A DNA stretch of 64,000 nt from contig CAKUXP010000001.1 in NCBI GenBank assembly GCA_934700345.1, positions 62,001-126,000 on the forward strand. The letters are read 5' to 3'. The notes under the pieces were generated by a model. That model was given only the letters and a program-made list of their open reading frames with translations, was not told the origin of the DNA and searched no databases. Origin of the DNA: an uncultured Fibrobacter sp. (lineage in GTDB: Bacteria > Fibrobacterota > Fibrobacteria > Fibrobacterales > Fibrobacteraceae). The position numbers and the translations under genes were made by a program. Within the stretch, counting starts at the first letter, position 1; each line of letters opens with the position of its first letter. Positions 17,530 to 26,078 of this stretch are shown one piece after another.

Positions 17530-19332
17530 CTATTCCCACTCGATCGTTCCGGGCGGCTTGTGCGTCGTGTCGTACCAGAGCGAACCGGCACCGTTTTCCT
17601 CGAAGCGTCGCCAGAGGTTCCGGAGGGCGTTCTTGTCGATTTCCGCAAAGTTCGCGGTCATCGCTTCGGAGCTGTTCACGGGGCGCATCACGATGCAGGG
17701 CTTGCCCTGGATTTTCAGGGGGAGCATCACGACGGGCATTTGCCAGATTTTTTCGTACAGGTCGTTCTCGCGGAGGAATTCCGTCGCGATGTTGTCGAAA
17801 ACGCGGAGCGTGTCGAAGTTCTCCTTTGTCGCGAACTGCTCGACGGGTTCCGGGTTTCCGGGGAGCGCTCCGACCTGCCAGACGACACGGTTCACCGTCT
17901 TGAACCGGTTGACGATTTCTGTCGCGAACCTTTCGCAGTCCTTCCACGAAAATTCCGGGTTTCGGATGAGGTACGGGTGGGCGTATGTCCGACCGTCTCC
18001 CTGGACGCCGACGCTTTTCACCGGGAGAATCTGCCCGAAAACTCCGTTTGCCGCAGCGAACTCCGCGACTTCCTTTTCCGCAGCTGGTTCCGCGCGAACG
18101 TCTTCCCGACCGTCCGACAGCAAAAGCCGCACGCCGAGACCGGGACCCGGGAACGGGTGGCGCCAGACGAGTGCATGGGGAATCCGCAATTCCTCGCCGA
18201 GCATCCGGACTTCGTCCTTGTAGAGGTCCGCGAGAGGCTCGACCAGCTTGCCTTCCTTGAGAAGGTCTAGGATTTCGTTTACGCGGTTGTGGTGCGTCTT
18301 GATCTTGTCTGCGTTTTTCGTCCCGCCGCTTTCGATCGTGTCCGGGTAGATGGTTCCCTGGGCGAGCATCCATTCGTCGGGATTTAGGCGGAGCGCCTGC
18401 ATTTCGCGGTCCTTCACGTCGAGGAACGTCTTGCCGATGATCGCGCGCTTTTCTTCCGGGAGCGTCACGCCTTCGAGCGCCTTGATGAAATCTTCGGATG
18501 CATCGACGATCCGGAGGTTCTTCATCCCTTCCCTTTCGAGAAATTCCATGACCTTGGCGGATTCGCCTAGACGCATCATGCCGTTATCGATGTGAAGCCC
18601 GAGGACGTTTTCGGGACCGAGGACGCGGTTCAAAAGGACGAACGCCACGGTGGAATCGACCCCGCCGGAGACGAGCAGGAAGACCTTTCTGCCATTGACC
18701 TGTTCCCGGATGCGTTCCGTGATGAGCGGCAGGTAGCTTTTCATGTCCCAGGATTTTTGGCAACCGCAGTAGCGGACGAAATTTTCGAGGACCTTCATGC
18801 CGTATCGGCTGTGGGTGACTTCCGGGTGGAACTGGAATCCGTAGAGCTTTCGCTCCGGGCAGGAAACCGCCGCGACCTTGCAGTCGGAAGTGCTCGCGAT
18901 GATACGGTAGCCTTCGGGAAGTTCCGATACGCTGTCGCCGTGGCTCATCCACATCGGGGATTCCGCGGGGACGCCTTCGAAAATCGGATCGGAGGGAACA
19001 GAAACTTTCAGGTCCGCGATGCCGTATTCCTTGACCTTTCCCGGAAGGACCTTTCCGCCGAGTTCCGAGGCGAGGAGCTGGTGCCCGTAGCAGATGCCGA
19101 GTTTCGGGACGGGAATGTCCAGGATCTCGGGATTGTAGGCCGGAGCATCGTCCGCATAGACGCTCGAAGGGCCGCCGCTGTAGATGATTCCCTTGACGCC
19201 TTCGAGTTCCTTGACGCTTGCCGTGGGGGAGTGAATTTCGGTAAAGACCCCGAGGCGGCGGACGCGATTGGCTATCAGGTGCGCATATTGACCGCCGAAG
19301 TCGAGAACGGCGATGGTATCGATTGCTTTCAC
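17530..19332 (-). CDS. guaA: GMP synthase (glutamine-hydrolysing), long two-subdomain type
   Basis: Converts XMP, glutamine and ATP to GMP. The start is GTG 19332, which overlaps the pepA stop (GTGA) and gives the proper N-terminus IAVLDFGGQYAHLI. The class I glutaminase domain has the nucleophile in GICYGHQLL (C81) and FHPEVTHS. The ATP pyrophosphatase P-loop is SGGVDST. The protein has 600 residues, whereas the E. coli type has about 525. The C-terminal region contains SVGVQGDGRTY, then a second block with MPVVMLPL and RPVNSSEAMT before KPPGTIEWE. This is the extended dimerisation layout of human-type GMP synthetases. Downstream gene of the pepA-guaA operon. Confidence 0.95.
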   Translation of the reverse strand: MKAIDTIAVLDFGGQYAHLIANRVRRLGVFTEIHSPTASVKELEGVKGIIYSGGPSSVYADDAPAYNPEILDIPVPKLGICYGHQLLASELGGKVLPGKVKEYGIADLKVSVPSDPIFEGVPAESPMWMSHGDSVSELPEGYRIIASTSDCKVAAVSCPERKLYGFQFHPEVTHSRYGMKVLENFVRYCGCQKSWDMKSYLPLITERIREQVNGRKVFLLVSGGVDSTVAFVLLNRVLGPENVLGLHIDNGMMRLGESAKVMEFLEREGMKNLRIVDASEDFIKALEGVTLPEEKRAIIGKTFLDVKDREMQALRLNPDEWMLAQGTIYPDTIESGGTKNADKIKTHHNRVNEILDLLKEGKLVEPLADLYKDEVRMLGEELRIPHALVWRHPFPGPGLGVRLLLSDGREDVRAEPAAEKEVAEFAAANGVFGQILPVKSVGVQGDGRTYAHPYLIRNPEFSWKDCERFATEIVNRFKTVNRVVWQVGALPGNPEPVEQFATKENFDTLRVFDNIATEFLRENDLYEKIWQMPVVMLPLKIQGKPCIVMRPVNSSEAMTANFAEIDKNALRNLWRRFEENGAGSLWYDTTHKPPGTIEWE

Positions 19333-20789
19333 TCTTCTTCTCCGAGTTTGCGGGCGAGTTCCGCGAGCGTCTGGACACCGGTCCCCGTCGCTCCGTAGGC
19401 GGTATATTTCCAGGGGCGGGTCGTGTAGGCGGTGCCGGCGATGTCCCAGTGGGACCACTTGATCTCTTCCGGTACGAATTCGCGGAGGAACAGGGCGGCA
19501 AGAATCGCGCCTGCGCTTTTTCCCACGTTGGAAAGGTCGGCGTAATTGTCCTTGAGCTCGTCGGCGTATTCCTCGTCGAGGGGCATCGGCCAGAACTTTT
19601 CGCAGGAGGCCTGCCCCGCTTCCATGACGGCCTTGGCGAAAGCGTCGTCGTTGGCGAAGAATCCGGTGATGGAGTTTCCTAGCGCGCGGACCATCGCCCC
19701 GGTGAGCGTCGCCACATCGACGATGTGGGTCGCTCCGCTTTCGACCGCGGCGCAGATGCCGTCCGAGAGGACCAGACGCCCTTCCGCGTCGGTGTTATCG
19801 ACCATGACTGTCTTGCCGTTCTTCGCCTTGAAGATGTCGCCCGGGAGAACCGCCCCGGAACCTATCCGGTTTTCGGCGAGGCACAGGTAGGCGGACATCT
19901 TGAGGGGAACCTTGAGTTCCGCCGCGGTGCAGATGGCGGCGAGGGCTGTCGCTGCGCCCGCCATGTCGCTCTGCATTTCCTTCATCCCCTTGGCGGGCTT
20001 GAGCGAAATTCCGCCCGTGTCGAACGTGATGCCCTTTCCGACGAGGGCCAGGTGCCTGTCCTTTGCCGCGTTCTTCGGGTTGTAGGAAAGCTTTACCATG
20101 CAGGGTTCGAAGCGGCTTCCTGCCCCCACGGTCAAAAGTCCGTTGAACCCTTCGCGCGCGAGAATCTTCGAGTTGAGGATGGTTATCGAAAGTCCCGGAA
20201 CCTGGTGGGCGACGCGGATTGCCGAGTGGGCGAATGCGTCGGGATAGAGCTTTGAGCCCGGCGTGTTTACCAGGTCTTTGCAGAGGTTCGTGTATTTTTG
20301 TTCGGATTCGACGATTTCCGCGATTTTTTCGAAATCCTTGGTGCGTTCCCCGGCTTCAATCTCGAACGTGACTTCGAAGCTCTTTTTCGGATTGCTCTTA
20401 TACTTTTCAAAGCGGTATGCGCTGTAGTGAAGTCCGTGGAGAATCGCCCGGAACTGCTCGTCCGCAGCGTCCGCGAGGAGAATCTTGACCGTCTTGAACT
20501 GCTTTTGTTCCGCCCGTTTTCCGAGCCGGTAGCCCGCCATGCGGAGACGGTCGAGGTCGGAAAGGCCGCGTTCCTTGGCTGCATCGACGAAAATGGTCCG
20601 GTGACCGTCGATTTCTACGATTTCCAGGTCGGTGCAGATTCCATTCTCGATATCGGCGAGCGTCCTTGACGCCTGGATTTCGCCCTCTTCGGTGAGGACG
20701 GACGAGAACTGGATCGATTTCTTGACAAAGAAAAGGACGTGCGCGGAGACATTGTCCGGGACATGTTTTGCAATTTTAAGTTTGATCAT
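19329..20789 (-). CDS. pepA: Leucyl aminopeptidase (M17 family)
   Basis: A 486-residue cytosolic aminopeptidase that removes N-terminal residues from peptides using two metal ions. The C-terminal catalytic domain shows GKGITFDTGGISLKP, MQSDMAGAA and the signature NTDAEGRLVLSDG. The N-terminal domain is less conserved, as usual for the family. ATG 20789 begins MIKLKIAKH. Its stop overlaps the guaA GTG start, so the two are coupled. It is divergent from the phosphohexomutase gene, with only about 60 bases between the two starts. Confidence 0.95.
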   Translation of the reverse strand: MIKLKIAKHVPDNVSAHVLFFVKKSIQFSSVLTEEGEIQASRTLADIENGICTDLEIVEIDGHRTIFVDAAKERGLSDLDRLRMAGYRLGKRAEQKQFKTVKILLADAADEQFRAILHGLHYSAYRFEKYKSNPKKSFEVTFEIEAGERTKDFEKIAEIVESEQKYTNLCKDLVNTPGSKLYPDAFAHSAIRVAHQVPGLSITILNSKILAREGFNGLLTVGAGSRFEPCMVKLSYNPKNAAKDRHLALVGKGITFDTGGISLKPAKGMKEMQSDMAGAATALAAICTAAELKVPLKMSAYLCLAENRIGSGAVLPGDIFKAKNGKTVMVDNTDAEGRLVLSDGICAAVESGATHIVDVATLTGAMVRALGNSITGFFANDDAFAKAVMEAGQASCEKFWPMPLDEEYADELKDNYADLSNVGKSAGAILAALFLREFVPEEIKWSHWDIAGTAYTTRPWKYTAYGATGTGVQTLAELARKLGEEE

Positions 20790-20849
20790 GTTCTAAAAAT
20801 AGAAATTTTCTAGATTATGTCTGTCAAATTCATTCCTATAGGAACACCG

Positions 20850-22463
20850 ATGGAAACAGCTTCTCAACTTTGGAAAAAAATCCAGTCCCAAGAATTCAAC
20901 CCGGCGACCGATATGGGCCTTGTCGAAGACGTGAAGAAAATCGCGCTTTCGAGCGTGGAGCCTTGCAAGGTGAGCTTTGGAACGTCCGGATTCCGCGGCG
21001 AGATCGGTACGGAGTTTACGCTTCGCACGGTCGAGGTTATCGCGTCCGCGATTGTCCGCATGTATCGGGAAGCAGACGCAGCTCTTTTTGAAGCCCTTGG
21101 CGTTTCGAATTTTGACGAGCTCAGGGAGCGCGGATTGGTGCTCGGTCACGACAACCGCCTTCTCGGCGACGAGTTCTGCATGGCCGTGGCGCAGGTTTTC
21201 GCAAAAGCCGGCGTAAAGATTTACTATGGCGGCGAAATGGCGACGCCCGAGTTTTCGGCGGCGATCGAGATGCTCGGTGCGGCGTGCTCCATCAACATGA
21301 CGCCTAGCCACAACCCGTCGAACTATGCCGGAATCAAGTTCAACCCGGCGGACGGCGGACCCGCCGGCCCGGAAATCACGAGCGTCATCACGCGCCTTTC
21401 GAACGAAATGATGGCGGATTTTGTCCGCGAGGAGCTTTCCCCGGTCGAGTTCAAGAAAATCGATTCCGTCGAAATTTACAAGGAATTCCTGCACAGGCAG
21501 GGGACTATCAAGTTCTCCCGCATCCAGAAGCTTATCGACGAAGGCCGTCTGACCCTCGTGTGCGACCACGTCCACGGCGCGACCCGCGGACGCCCGAACG
21601 CGATTCTCGGAAATCCGCAGTGTATGCTCTGTCTCCGCACCGAGGACGACCCGCTTTTCGGCGGCATCGCTCCGGAACCTAGCTCCAAGAACTTAGAAGG
21701 GGTCCGCCGCATTCTCGACCAGAGCAAGAGCTGGTATCGCCTAGGCTGCATTTTCGACCCGGACGGCGACCGTGTGCGCTTCTACGACGGAACCCGCGAA
21801 ATCGACATGAACCGTTTCGGCGCGATTGCTTTCCACTACATGGTGACGTGGCGCAAGGAAGTCGGGGTCGTTGCGAAGTCCGTCGCGACGTCGAACTTTG
21901 TAAACGTCATCGCGAACAAGCTCGGAATCCCCGTAATGGAAACGCCGGTAGGCTTCAAGAATTTCCGCCCGTGGCTTTCCCGCAAGGCTAACCCGAAGGC
22001 GCTTATCGCCTTCGAAGAGTCCGACGGAATTTCCGGTCTGAACAATACGCTCGAAAAGGACGCCCAGTTCGGTCTTCTGATCGCTCTCGAAATCATGGCG
22101 ACGACGGGCAAGAATCTCGGCGAATATCTCGACGACCTCTACAAGGAATTCGGAAAGTTCTACCCGAACCGTGCGGGGTTCGAAGTCGATAAGTCCCTTG
22201 TCGGCGCACCGCTCGTTTCCCAGGTGATGGCCGTTGCGGACAAGGCGAAGGTCGGTTCGAAGGTCAAGGTCGGCGAAAAGGAAAAGTCCGTCCGCGAAGT
22301 ACTCACGCTTGACGGCGTGAAGATTATCTTCGAAGACGATTCCTGGATGCTCATCCGTCCGTCGGGAACGGAACCGAAGGTCCGCATCTATACGGAGTGC
22401 CGCGAGGAATCCGAAAAGGACGCGATGTTCGAGGCTGCCAAGGCGCTGTTCTTTGGCAAGTAA
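20850..22463 (+). CDS. Phosphohexomutase (phosphoglucomutase/phosphomannomutase family)
   Basis: A 537-residue enzyme that moves phosphate between C1 and C6 of hexoses. The active-site serine lies in TPSHNPSNYAGIKF (about residue 152). The metal loop is DPDGDRVRF, the sugar loop FEESDGISG and the phosphate-binding loop RPSGTEPKVRIY, so all four domains are present. I chose ATG 20850 because AGGA is well placed in front of it; ATG 20817 would add 11 residues and has no site. Substrate (glucose or mannose) cannot be told from the sequence. Confidence 0.9.
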   Translation: METASQLWKKIQSQEFNPATDMGLVEDVKKIALSSVEPCKVSFGTSGFRGEIGTEFTLRTVEVIASAIVRMYREADAALFEALGVSNFDELRERGLVLGHDNRLLGDEFCMAVAQVFAKAGVKIYYGGEMATPEFSAAIEMLGAACSINMTPSHNPSNYAGIKFNPADGGPAGPEITSVITRLSNEMMADFVREELSPVEFKKIDSVEIYKEFLHRQGTIKFSRIQKLIDEGRLTLVCDHVHGATRGRPNAILGNPQCMLCLRTEDDPLFGGIAPEPSSKNLEGVRRILDQSKSWYRLGCIFDPDGDRVRFYDGTREIDMNRFGAIAFHYMVTWRKEVGVVAKSVATSNFVNVIANKLGIPVMETPVGFKNFRPWLSRKANPKALIAFEESDGISGLNNTLEKDAQFGLLIALEIMATTGKNLGEYLDDLYKEFGKFYPNRAGFEVDKSLVGAPLVSQVMAVADKAKVGSKVKVGEKEKSVREVLTLDGVKIIFEDDSWMLIRPSGTEPKVRIYTECREESEKDAMFEAAKALFFGK

Positions 22464-22491
22464 TTTTATATCTTGATCGAGGAGATGCAAT

Positions 22492-23439
22492 ATGCTGAAA
22501 AAACTGGCAATGTCTTTTCTTCTTGTTTGCGCGACGCTTTCCTTTGCGCAAATCAAGCCTTCGTTCCAGGCGTTTGACGCGGACTATCTGCAGCTGGGCG
22601 AAGCTTCGAAGGGCTATCATCACTTCATCGTTCGGGTCGATTATGCGCCGTGGGCGTTTGTCGCCGAAGGCGATGTGAAGGCGCCCCAGGGAGATGTCGA
22701 TTTGCTGTTCAACAGCATGGACAACGATCAGCTCTATATCGTTGTCGCCTATTCGCCATCGCCTATCGAAGGTTCGGACGGTTTCGAATACCAGGCGGGA
22801 ATCTACGACCTGATGATTTACTATACGGACGAGGCGGATGACTTCTCGACGCGGATCAAGGACCTGAAAATCACGCTGCTGCCGCCGATTACGAACGATT
22901 CGTGGGCGACGGGTTCCTTGGCCGATGCGCAGGGAAAGCGCGGAAAGTCGGGCGATGTATTCAAGAACCCGGAAAATTCGAATGCGATTTTCCAGGCTTC
23001 GGCACAGCCTCTCTCCAAGGCCCAGGCAAAAGCCGCGAAGATTGAAGCCGCAAACCAGAAGAAGAACGCAATCAAGGCTCGTCGCGATTCGATTGCCGCA
23101 GCCGAACAGGCGGAACGCGAAGCGCAGATTGCGAAAGAGAATCGCAAGGCGGAAGCCCGCCGGAATGAAAAGGCTCGCCAGGATTCCATCGCCGCAGCCG
23201 CGAAGGTGAATTCCCGCCGCAATGCCCAGACGGCGGCTCCGGCTGCAGCCCAACAGCAGAACCTCTCCCCGCGCCAGCGAAAGCTCCAGGCGATGCAGGA
23301 GGCGGAAAAGAAAAATGCAGCCCAGGCGGCTCCCGCTACGAGGCCTTCGACAGTCGCTCCGGCGGCATCTTCGGATCCGTGCGAAGCTCCAGGTCTCACT
23401 CCGCTCCAGAAAAAGCGTTGCCGGATGAACCGCAAGTAA
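22492..23439 (+). CDS. Secreted protein with Ala/Lys-rich coiled-coil tail, function unknown
   Basis: A 315-residue protein with a signal peptide (KKLAMSFLLVCATLSFA, cleavage probably after residue 19). Residues 20-135 form a strand-rich domain with many acidic and aromatic residues. Residues about 150-300 are a low-complexity, highly charged Ala/Lys/Arg/Glu helix (repeats like ARRDSIAAAEQAEREAQ and RRNEKARQDSIAAAAK). It ends in a short Cys-containing tail (DPCEAPGLTPLQKKRC). The tail could bind peptidoglycan or bridge envelope layers. I cannot assign a family. An AGGAG site precedes ATG 22492. Confidence 0.75.
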   Translation: MLKKLAMSFLLVCATLSFAQIKPSFQAFDADYLQLGEASKGYHHFIVRVDYAPWAFVAEGDVKAPQGDVDLLFNSMDNDQLYIVVAYSPSPIEGSDGFEYQAGIYDLMIYYTDEADDFSTRIKDLKITLLPPITNDSWATGSLADAQGKRGKSGDVFKNPENSNAIFQASAQPLSKAQAKAAKIEAANQKKNAIKARRDSIAAAEQAEREAQIAKENRKAEARRNEKARQDSIAAAAKVNSRRNAQTAAPAAAQQQNLSPRQRKLQAMQEAEKKNAAQAAPATRPSTVAPAASSDPCEAPGLTPLQKKRCRMNRK

Positions 23440-24057
23440 AATTTGCATTTCGATGTTTTTCAGGTCGCTCGGCACGGGCGGCCTTTTTTCTAGCCGAAAG
23501 GCTTTTTCGCAAAGCGAACTTTTCGTCTGGCGGCGATGTGGGCGCCTTCCCGGGGTTCAGAGCTTAGTTGAGAGAACTGAGTGCTTAGAACCGTGGACGT
23601 CTAAGTTTAGGGATTAGGGAACAGGGAGTAGGGATTAGTTCGCGGACGTCTAAACTTTTGGGGGGCAGACCGTAAGTCTCTGCAAATCTAAGCCCTAAGC
23701 TCTCAGTTCTAAGTTCTGAACACGCTAGGCAGTCAATTCCTCATTGCCCATTGCTAATTGCAAATCGTCTCTAATCCCTATTCCCTTCTCCCTGTTCCCT
23801 GACTGCTCGCTAGTCACTGATCACTGATACCTAATTTCTGTCAACTACCAACTAAGCACTAACCACTGATTCCTGACAACTTACAGTTCGCTAGACTGTC
23901 AATTCCTCATTGCTAATTCCTAATCGTCTCCTGTCTCCTGTCTCCTGATTTCTGGTTTTACCTAGCTCCGTAACTTTTGACACATCCGCGAAAAAAAATC
24001 CCAAAAAAATTCAAACTTTGTGTACTCTCTTTGTAAAAATTGTATATATTTGAACTG
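23440..24057. repeat. Gene-free spacer built of degenerate, partly inverted short repeats
   Basis: There is no convincing gene here. The left part reads in one sense (CTTAGAACC, GGACGTCTAAGTTT, AGGGAACAGGGAG near 23616). The right part holds their complements and many TCCTAATTC/GATTCCTGA units. AGGGAACAGGGAG...TAGGGATTAG (23616-23638) returns inverted at 23771-23800 with a 7-base difference. GGACGTCTAA occurs twice (about 23595 and 23644). The block CTAATTTCTGTCAACTACCA (from 23831) recurs at 27372. The 3' end contains a likely promoter (TATATATTTG) for what follows. Confidence 0.7.
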
Positions 24058-24216
24058 ATGGTTCATACGGTAGATATTTTGAACGTTACTGACGACAATA
24101 AATATTACAAAAGTAAAGATTTTATCGTTCAAAATAGCCTGTTTGGCATGAATATTGCTGGGAGGGGGGGGCTGTACATTCGAGCAGTAGCCATATCCCG
24201 GTTCGGGCGTGCCTAG
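24058..24216 (+). other. Short open frame with an internal G8 tract, doubtful gene
   Basis: A 52-codon frame from ATG 24058 follows a TATATATTTG promoter-like sequence but has no ribosome site. A run of eight G residues at 24164-24171 interrupts it, so one slipped base would change the downstream reading. The predicted peptide (MVHTVDILNVTDDNKYYKSK at the start) is unrecognised. It may be the 5' remnant of a lost gene. Confidence 0.2.
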
Positions 24217-24312
24217 CAACACTTCCCTGTAGATTATTTTCCGAAAGTTTTTCTGTCAAGACGACAGCCGCTGGTGCGGTTGCCGGTATTTGGGCGTAAA
24301 TGGGGAGTTGTG

Positions 24313-25072
24313 ATGCTGTTTGATATTCACGTTCACATGGGGCAGTATTTTGACGATTACTATACGCCTCCCAGGGTGTTACGCACGTTAAAGTGTGCGG
24401 GAATAACCCATTTCGCTTACTCCAGTACTTCCAATGTGGTGACGGACGATCCGGCGTTTATGCGGGAGGAGCGCAGCCATGCGTGAACTTTCTGGAGGTC
24501 GGGCTGTTGCGCTTCTTTGGGTGACGCATTCCATGTTGCGAAAGTCTCGGGATTTGTCCTTGTATCTCGATGATGGAATCCGTGGTTTGAAAGTTCACGG
24601 CAGCTCCGAGAAATGGCGACCGAACGAAAAGTTGCTTGCCCGAGTTTTTGACATTGCCAAGGAGAGAAATCTGGCGGTGATGCTCCACACGGGCGAAAAA
24701 GACGAATGCTTTGCGGGAATGTATGAGCCGGTCATCAAAAAGCATTCGGAAGTCAAGGTGATTTTGGCGCACGGGCGTCCGCTTGCCCAGACGATGGATG
24801 TTTTGCGGAGCTGTCCGAACGCCTTTGTTGATACGACTTTTATGCCGCATGGGCATTTGCCGGCTCTTCTTCAAGAAGGGTTTGCGGATAGGGTCCTTTT
24901 TGGAACGGACACGCCGATTCCGGGGCGATCGCTCAACAGTTCTTTGCCTAGGTACTTGCGAATGCGAATCGAAAGAAGTAAAAAAATTGCCCAAAAATAC
25001 TGGAATGAGATTTCATGGAAAAATTCGCGGCAAGTGTTAAACATCGACAACGAAACAAGGAGAATTCGATGA
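24313..25072 (+). pseudogene. Amidohydrolase-type (TIM-barrel) hydrolase split by a frameshift
   Basis: Two overlapping frames together make one metal-dependent hydrolase. Frame 1 (24313-24486, ATG behind GGGAG) holds the metal motif DIHVHMGQ. Frame 2 (24479-25072) holds HTGEKDE, ILAHGRP and FGTDTPIPG, the remaining metal-binding His/His/Asp motifs. Neither piece alone would have a full active site. The junction at about 24470-24486 fits a single-base indel. The protein is of the amidohydrolase 2 type and its substrate is unknown. A sequencing error or programmed frameshift cannot be excluded. The following gene overlaps the stop (ATGA). Confidence 0.65.
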
Positions 25073-25305
25073 GCTGGAAGAAGTGTTTAGAAGCATCTTT
25101 TGGAATGGTAGACCGCTTATTTGCCAGGCATCCGTCCGATAAGGCGAAGGCTAGAGAGGCTTTTTTCGAGGCTGTAAAAGAGGGCGTGGATTTTAAAGAA
25201 TTTGTCAAGGCAGCAAGAGCTTTTTTGACAGAGAATGGCTGTTCCCCGGAACAAATCCAAAAAGAAATAAAGAAGGTCAAGGAACTGAAGTCTTACTTTG
25301 ATTAA
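25069..25305 (+). CDS. Small helical protein of unknown function
   Basis: A 78-residue protein starting at ATG 25069 with AAGGAG eight bases upstream; the ATG overlaps the stop of the split hydrolase (ATGA). The sequence is predicted all-helical and rich in Lys/Glu/Ala (for example DKAKAREAFFEAVKEGVDFK). It ends in the charged helix QKEIKKVKELKSYFD. No family recognised. The strong ribosome site and coupling make it a credible gene. Confidence 0.65.
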   Translation: MSWKKCLEASFGMVDRLFARHPSDKAKAREAFFEAVKEGVDFKEFVKAARAFLTENGCSPEQIQKEIKKVKELKSYFD

Positions 25306-25378
25306 CCCGTCTATCCGAATACTGCAACGGATGGGTATAACAAAACGCAGCAAGAACACTTAACCGAATGAGGTTATT

Positions 25379-25496
25379 ATGAAAAAATACAAGAAGCCGC
25401 TGCTCGTGGCGAAGAACAATCCGACCGGCAAGCTTTGCCGCTGGTTGCCCAACTTATGCTGACAACACGTGTAAGCGCTGTGAGCTTAAGTTTTAA
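25379..25496 (+). pseudogene. Frameshifted Cys-rich RiPP-like precursor peptide
   Basis: ATG 25379 follows GAGG at good spacing and reads MKKYKKPLLVAKNNPTGK, then runs to a stop at 25462. If one A of the AA at 25430-25431 is removed, the frame continues as TGSFAAGCPTYADN then TCKRCELKF to TAA 25494-25496. The rebuilt 38-residue peptide has a basic leader, a TG(S/Y)xAAGC junction and a three-Cys core. That is the look of small modified-peptide precursors I associate with Fibrobacter-like genomes. A PqqD-like remnant lies 300 bases downstream, which supports the reading. The family name is inference; the frame relation is directly visible. Confidence 0.5.
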
Positions 25497-25533
25497 ATCA
25501 ATTTTTAACAAATGGATTTTATATGACATAAAA

Positions 25534-25788
25534 ATGAAATGCGACAAGTGCAACGAAGAATTTGCAATGGATGTCGAATACGAACATGTCAACAGCGATA
25601 TCAGGCAGATGGGCACCGAAAAAATATACTCTGCAGAGATAGATGCAGAATGCCCGAATTGTCATAATCCAATAACAGGAACGATTGAATATTGGGAATA
25701 TCCAAACGGATGCATTGATCATAAAAATGATGATAACTTGAATGATGCAAATGTTTCTGATTTCGGTGTAAAGCATGGCTTGGATTAG
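25534..25788 (+). CDS. Small zinc-ribbon-like protein
   Basis: An 84-residue acidic protein from ATG 25534 with two CxxC pairs (C3/C6 and C40/C43), enough to bind one zinc ion in a ribbon. The rest is strand-rich and then disordered (HKNDDNLNDAN). There is no clear ribosome site. Upstream in-frame starts exist, but they would overlap the rebuilt precursor peptide. It lies between the peptide and the PqqD-like remnant, so it may have been part of the same peptide-modification locus. Function unknown. Confidence 0.55.
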   Translation: MKCDKCNEEFAMDVEYEHVNSDIRQMGTEKIYSAEIDAECPNCHNPITGTIEYWEYPNGCIDHKNDDNLNDANVSDFGVKHGLD

Positions 25789-25798
25789 AGGTCTAACC

Positions 25799-25942
25799 AT
25801 GCCCTACTACCGCCTATCCCGCGATTCCTTTGTCCGTTCCATCGGTGAATTGGGCTATATCTATAGCCAGCTCACCAAGCACGACCGCACCTATACCGAT
25901 TCTGGCCGCATTCTCTTGAATACGCTTTCCCGGGAACCGTAG
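25799..25942 (+). pseudogene. PqqD-like peptide chaperone, truncated by a frameshift
   Basis: ATG 25799 has AGAGG upstream and gives 47 residues: YYRLSRDSFVRSIGELGYIY, then TYTDSGRILLNTLSREP, then TAG. This matches the N-terminal two-thirds of PqqD-family RiPP-recognition proteins. Continuing one frame over from about 25937 gives VEPKALVTKACAEFDRATSQ, which looks like the missing C-terminal helix. So a single-base indel seems to have broken the gene. PqqD-like proteins bind leader peptides for radical-SAM or other maturases; no such enzyme is in the window. Confidence 0.5.
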
Positions 25943-26078
25943 AGCCAAAAGCTCTCGTAACAAAAGCCTGTGCCGAGTTCGATAGGGCGACGTCGCAGGA
26001 CATCCAAGACGTGATATCAAGGAGGAAATATTTCACTCACTTCAAGCCAAAAAACCAAAACAAAAAACGGAGTCAATC

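Noticed and set aside
17560..19398. Several long + strand frames across guaA
   Set aside because: They overlap an unmistakable GMP synthetase and have Arg/Val-rich shadow composition.
23560..23960. Regular-looking short repeats as a possible CRISPR array
   Set aside because: Unit length and spacing are irregular, units are inverted in part, and there are no uniform spacers or cas genes.
24164..24171. G8 tract as proof of phase variation
   Set aside because: The surrounding frame is short and unrecognised, so the tract alone is not enough evidence.
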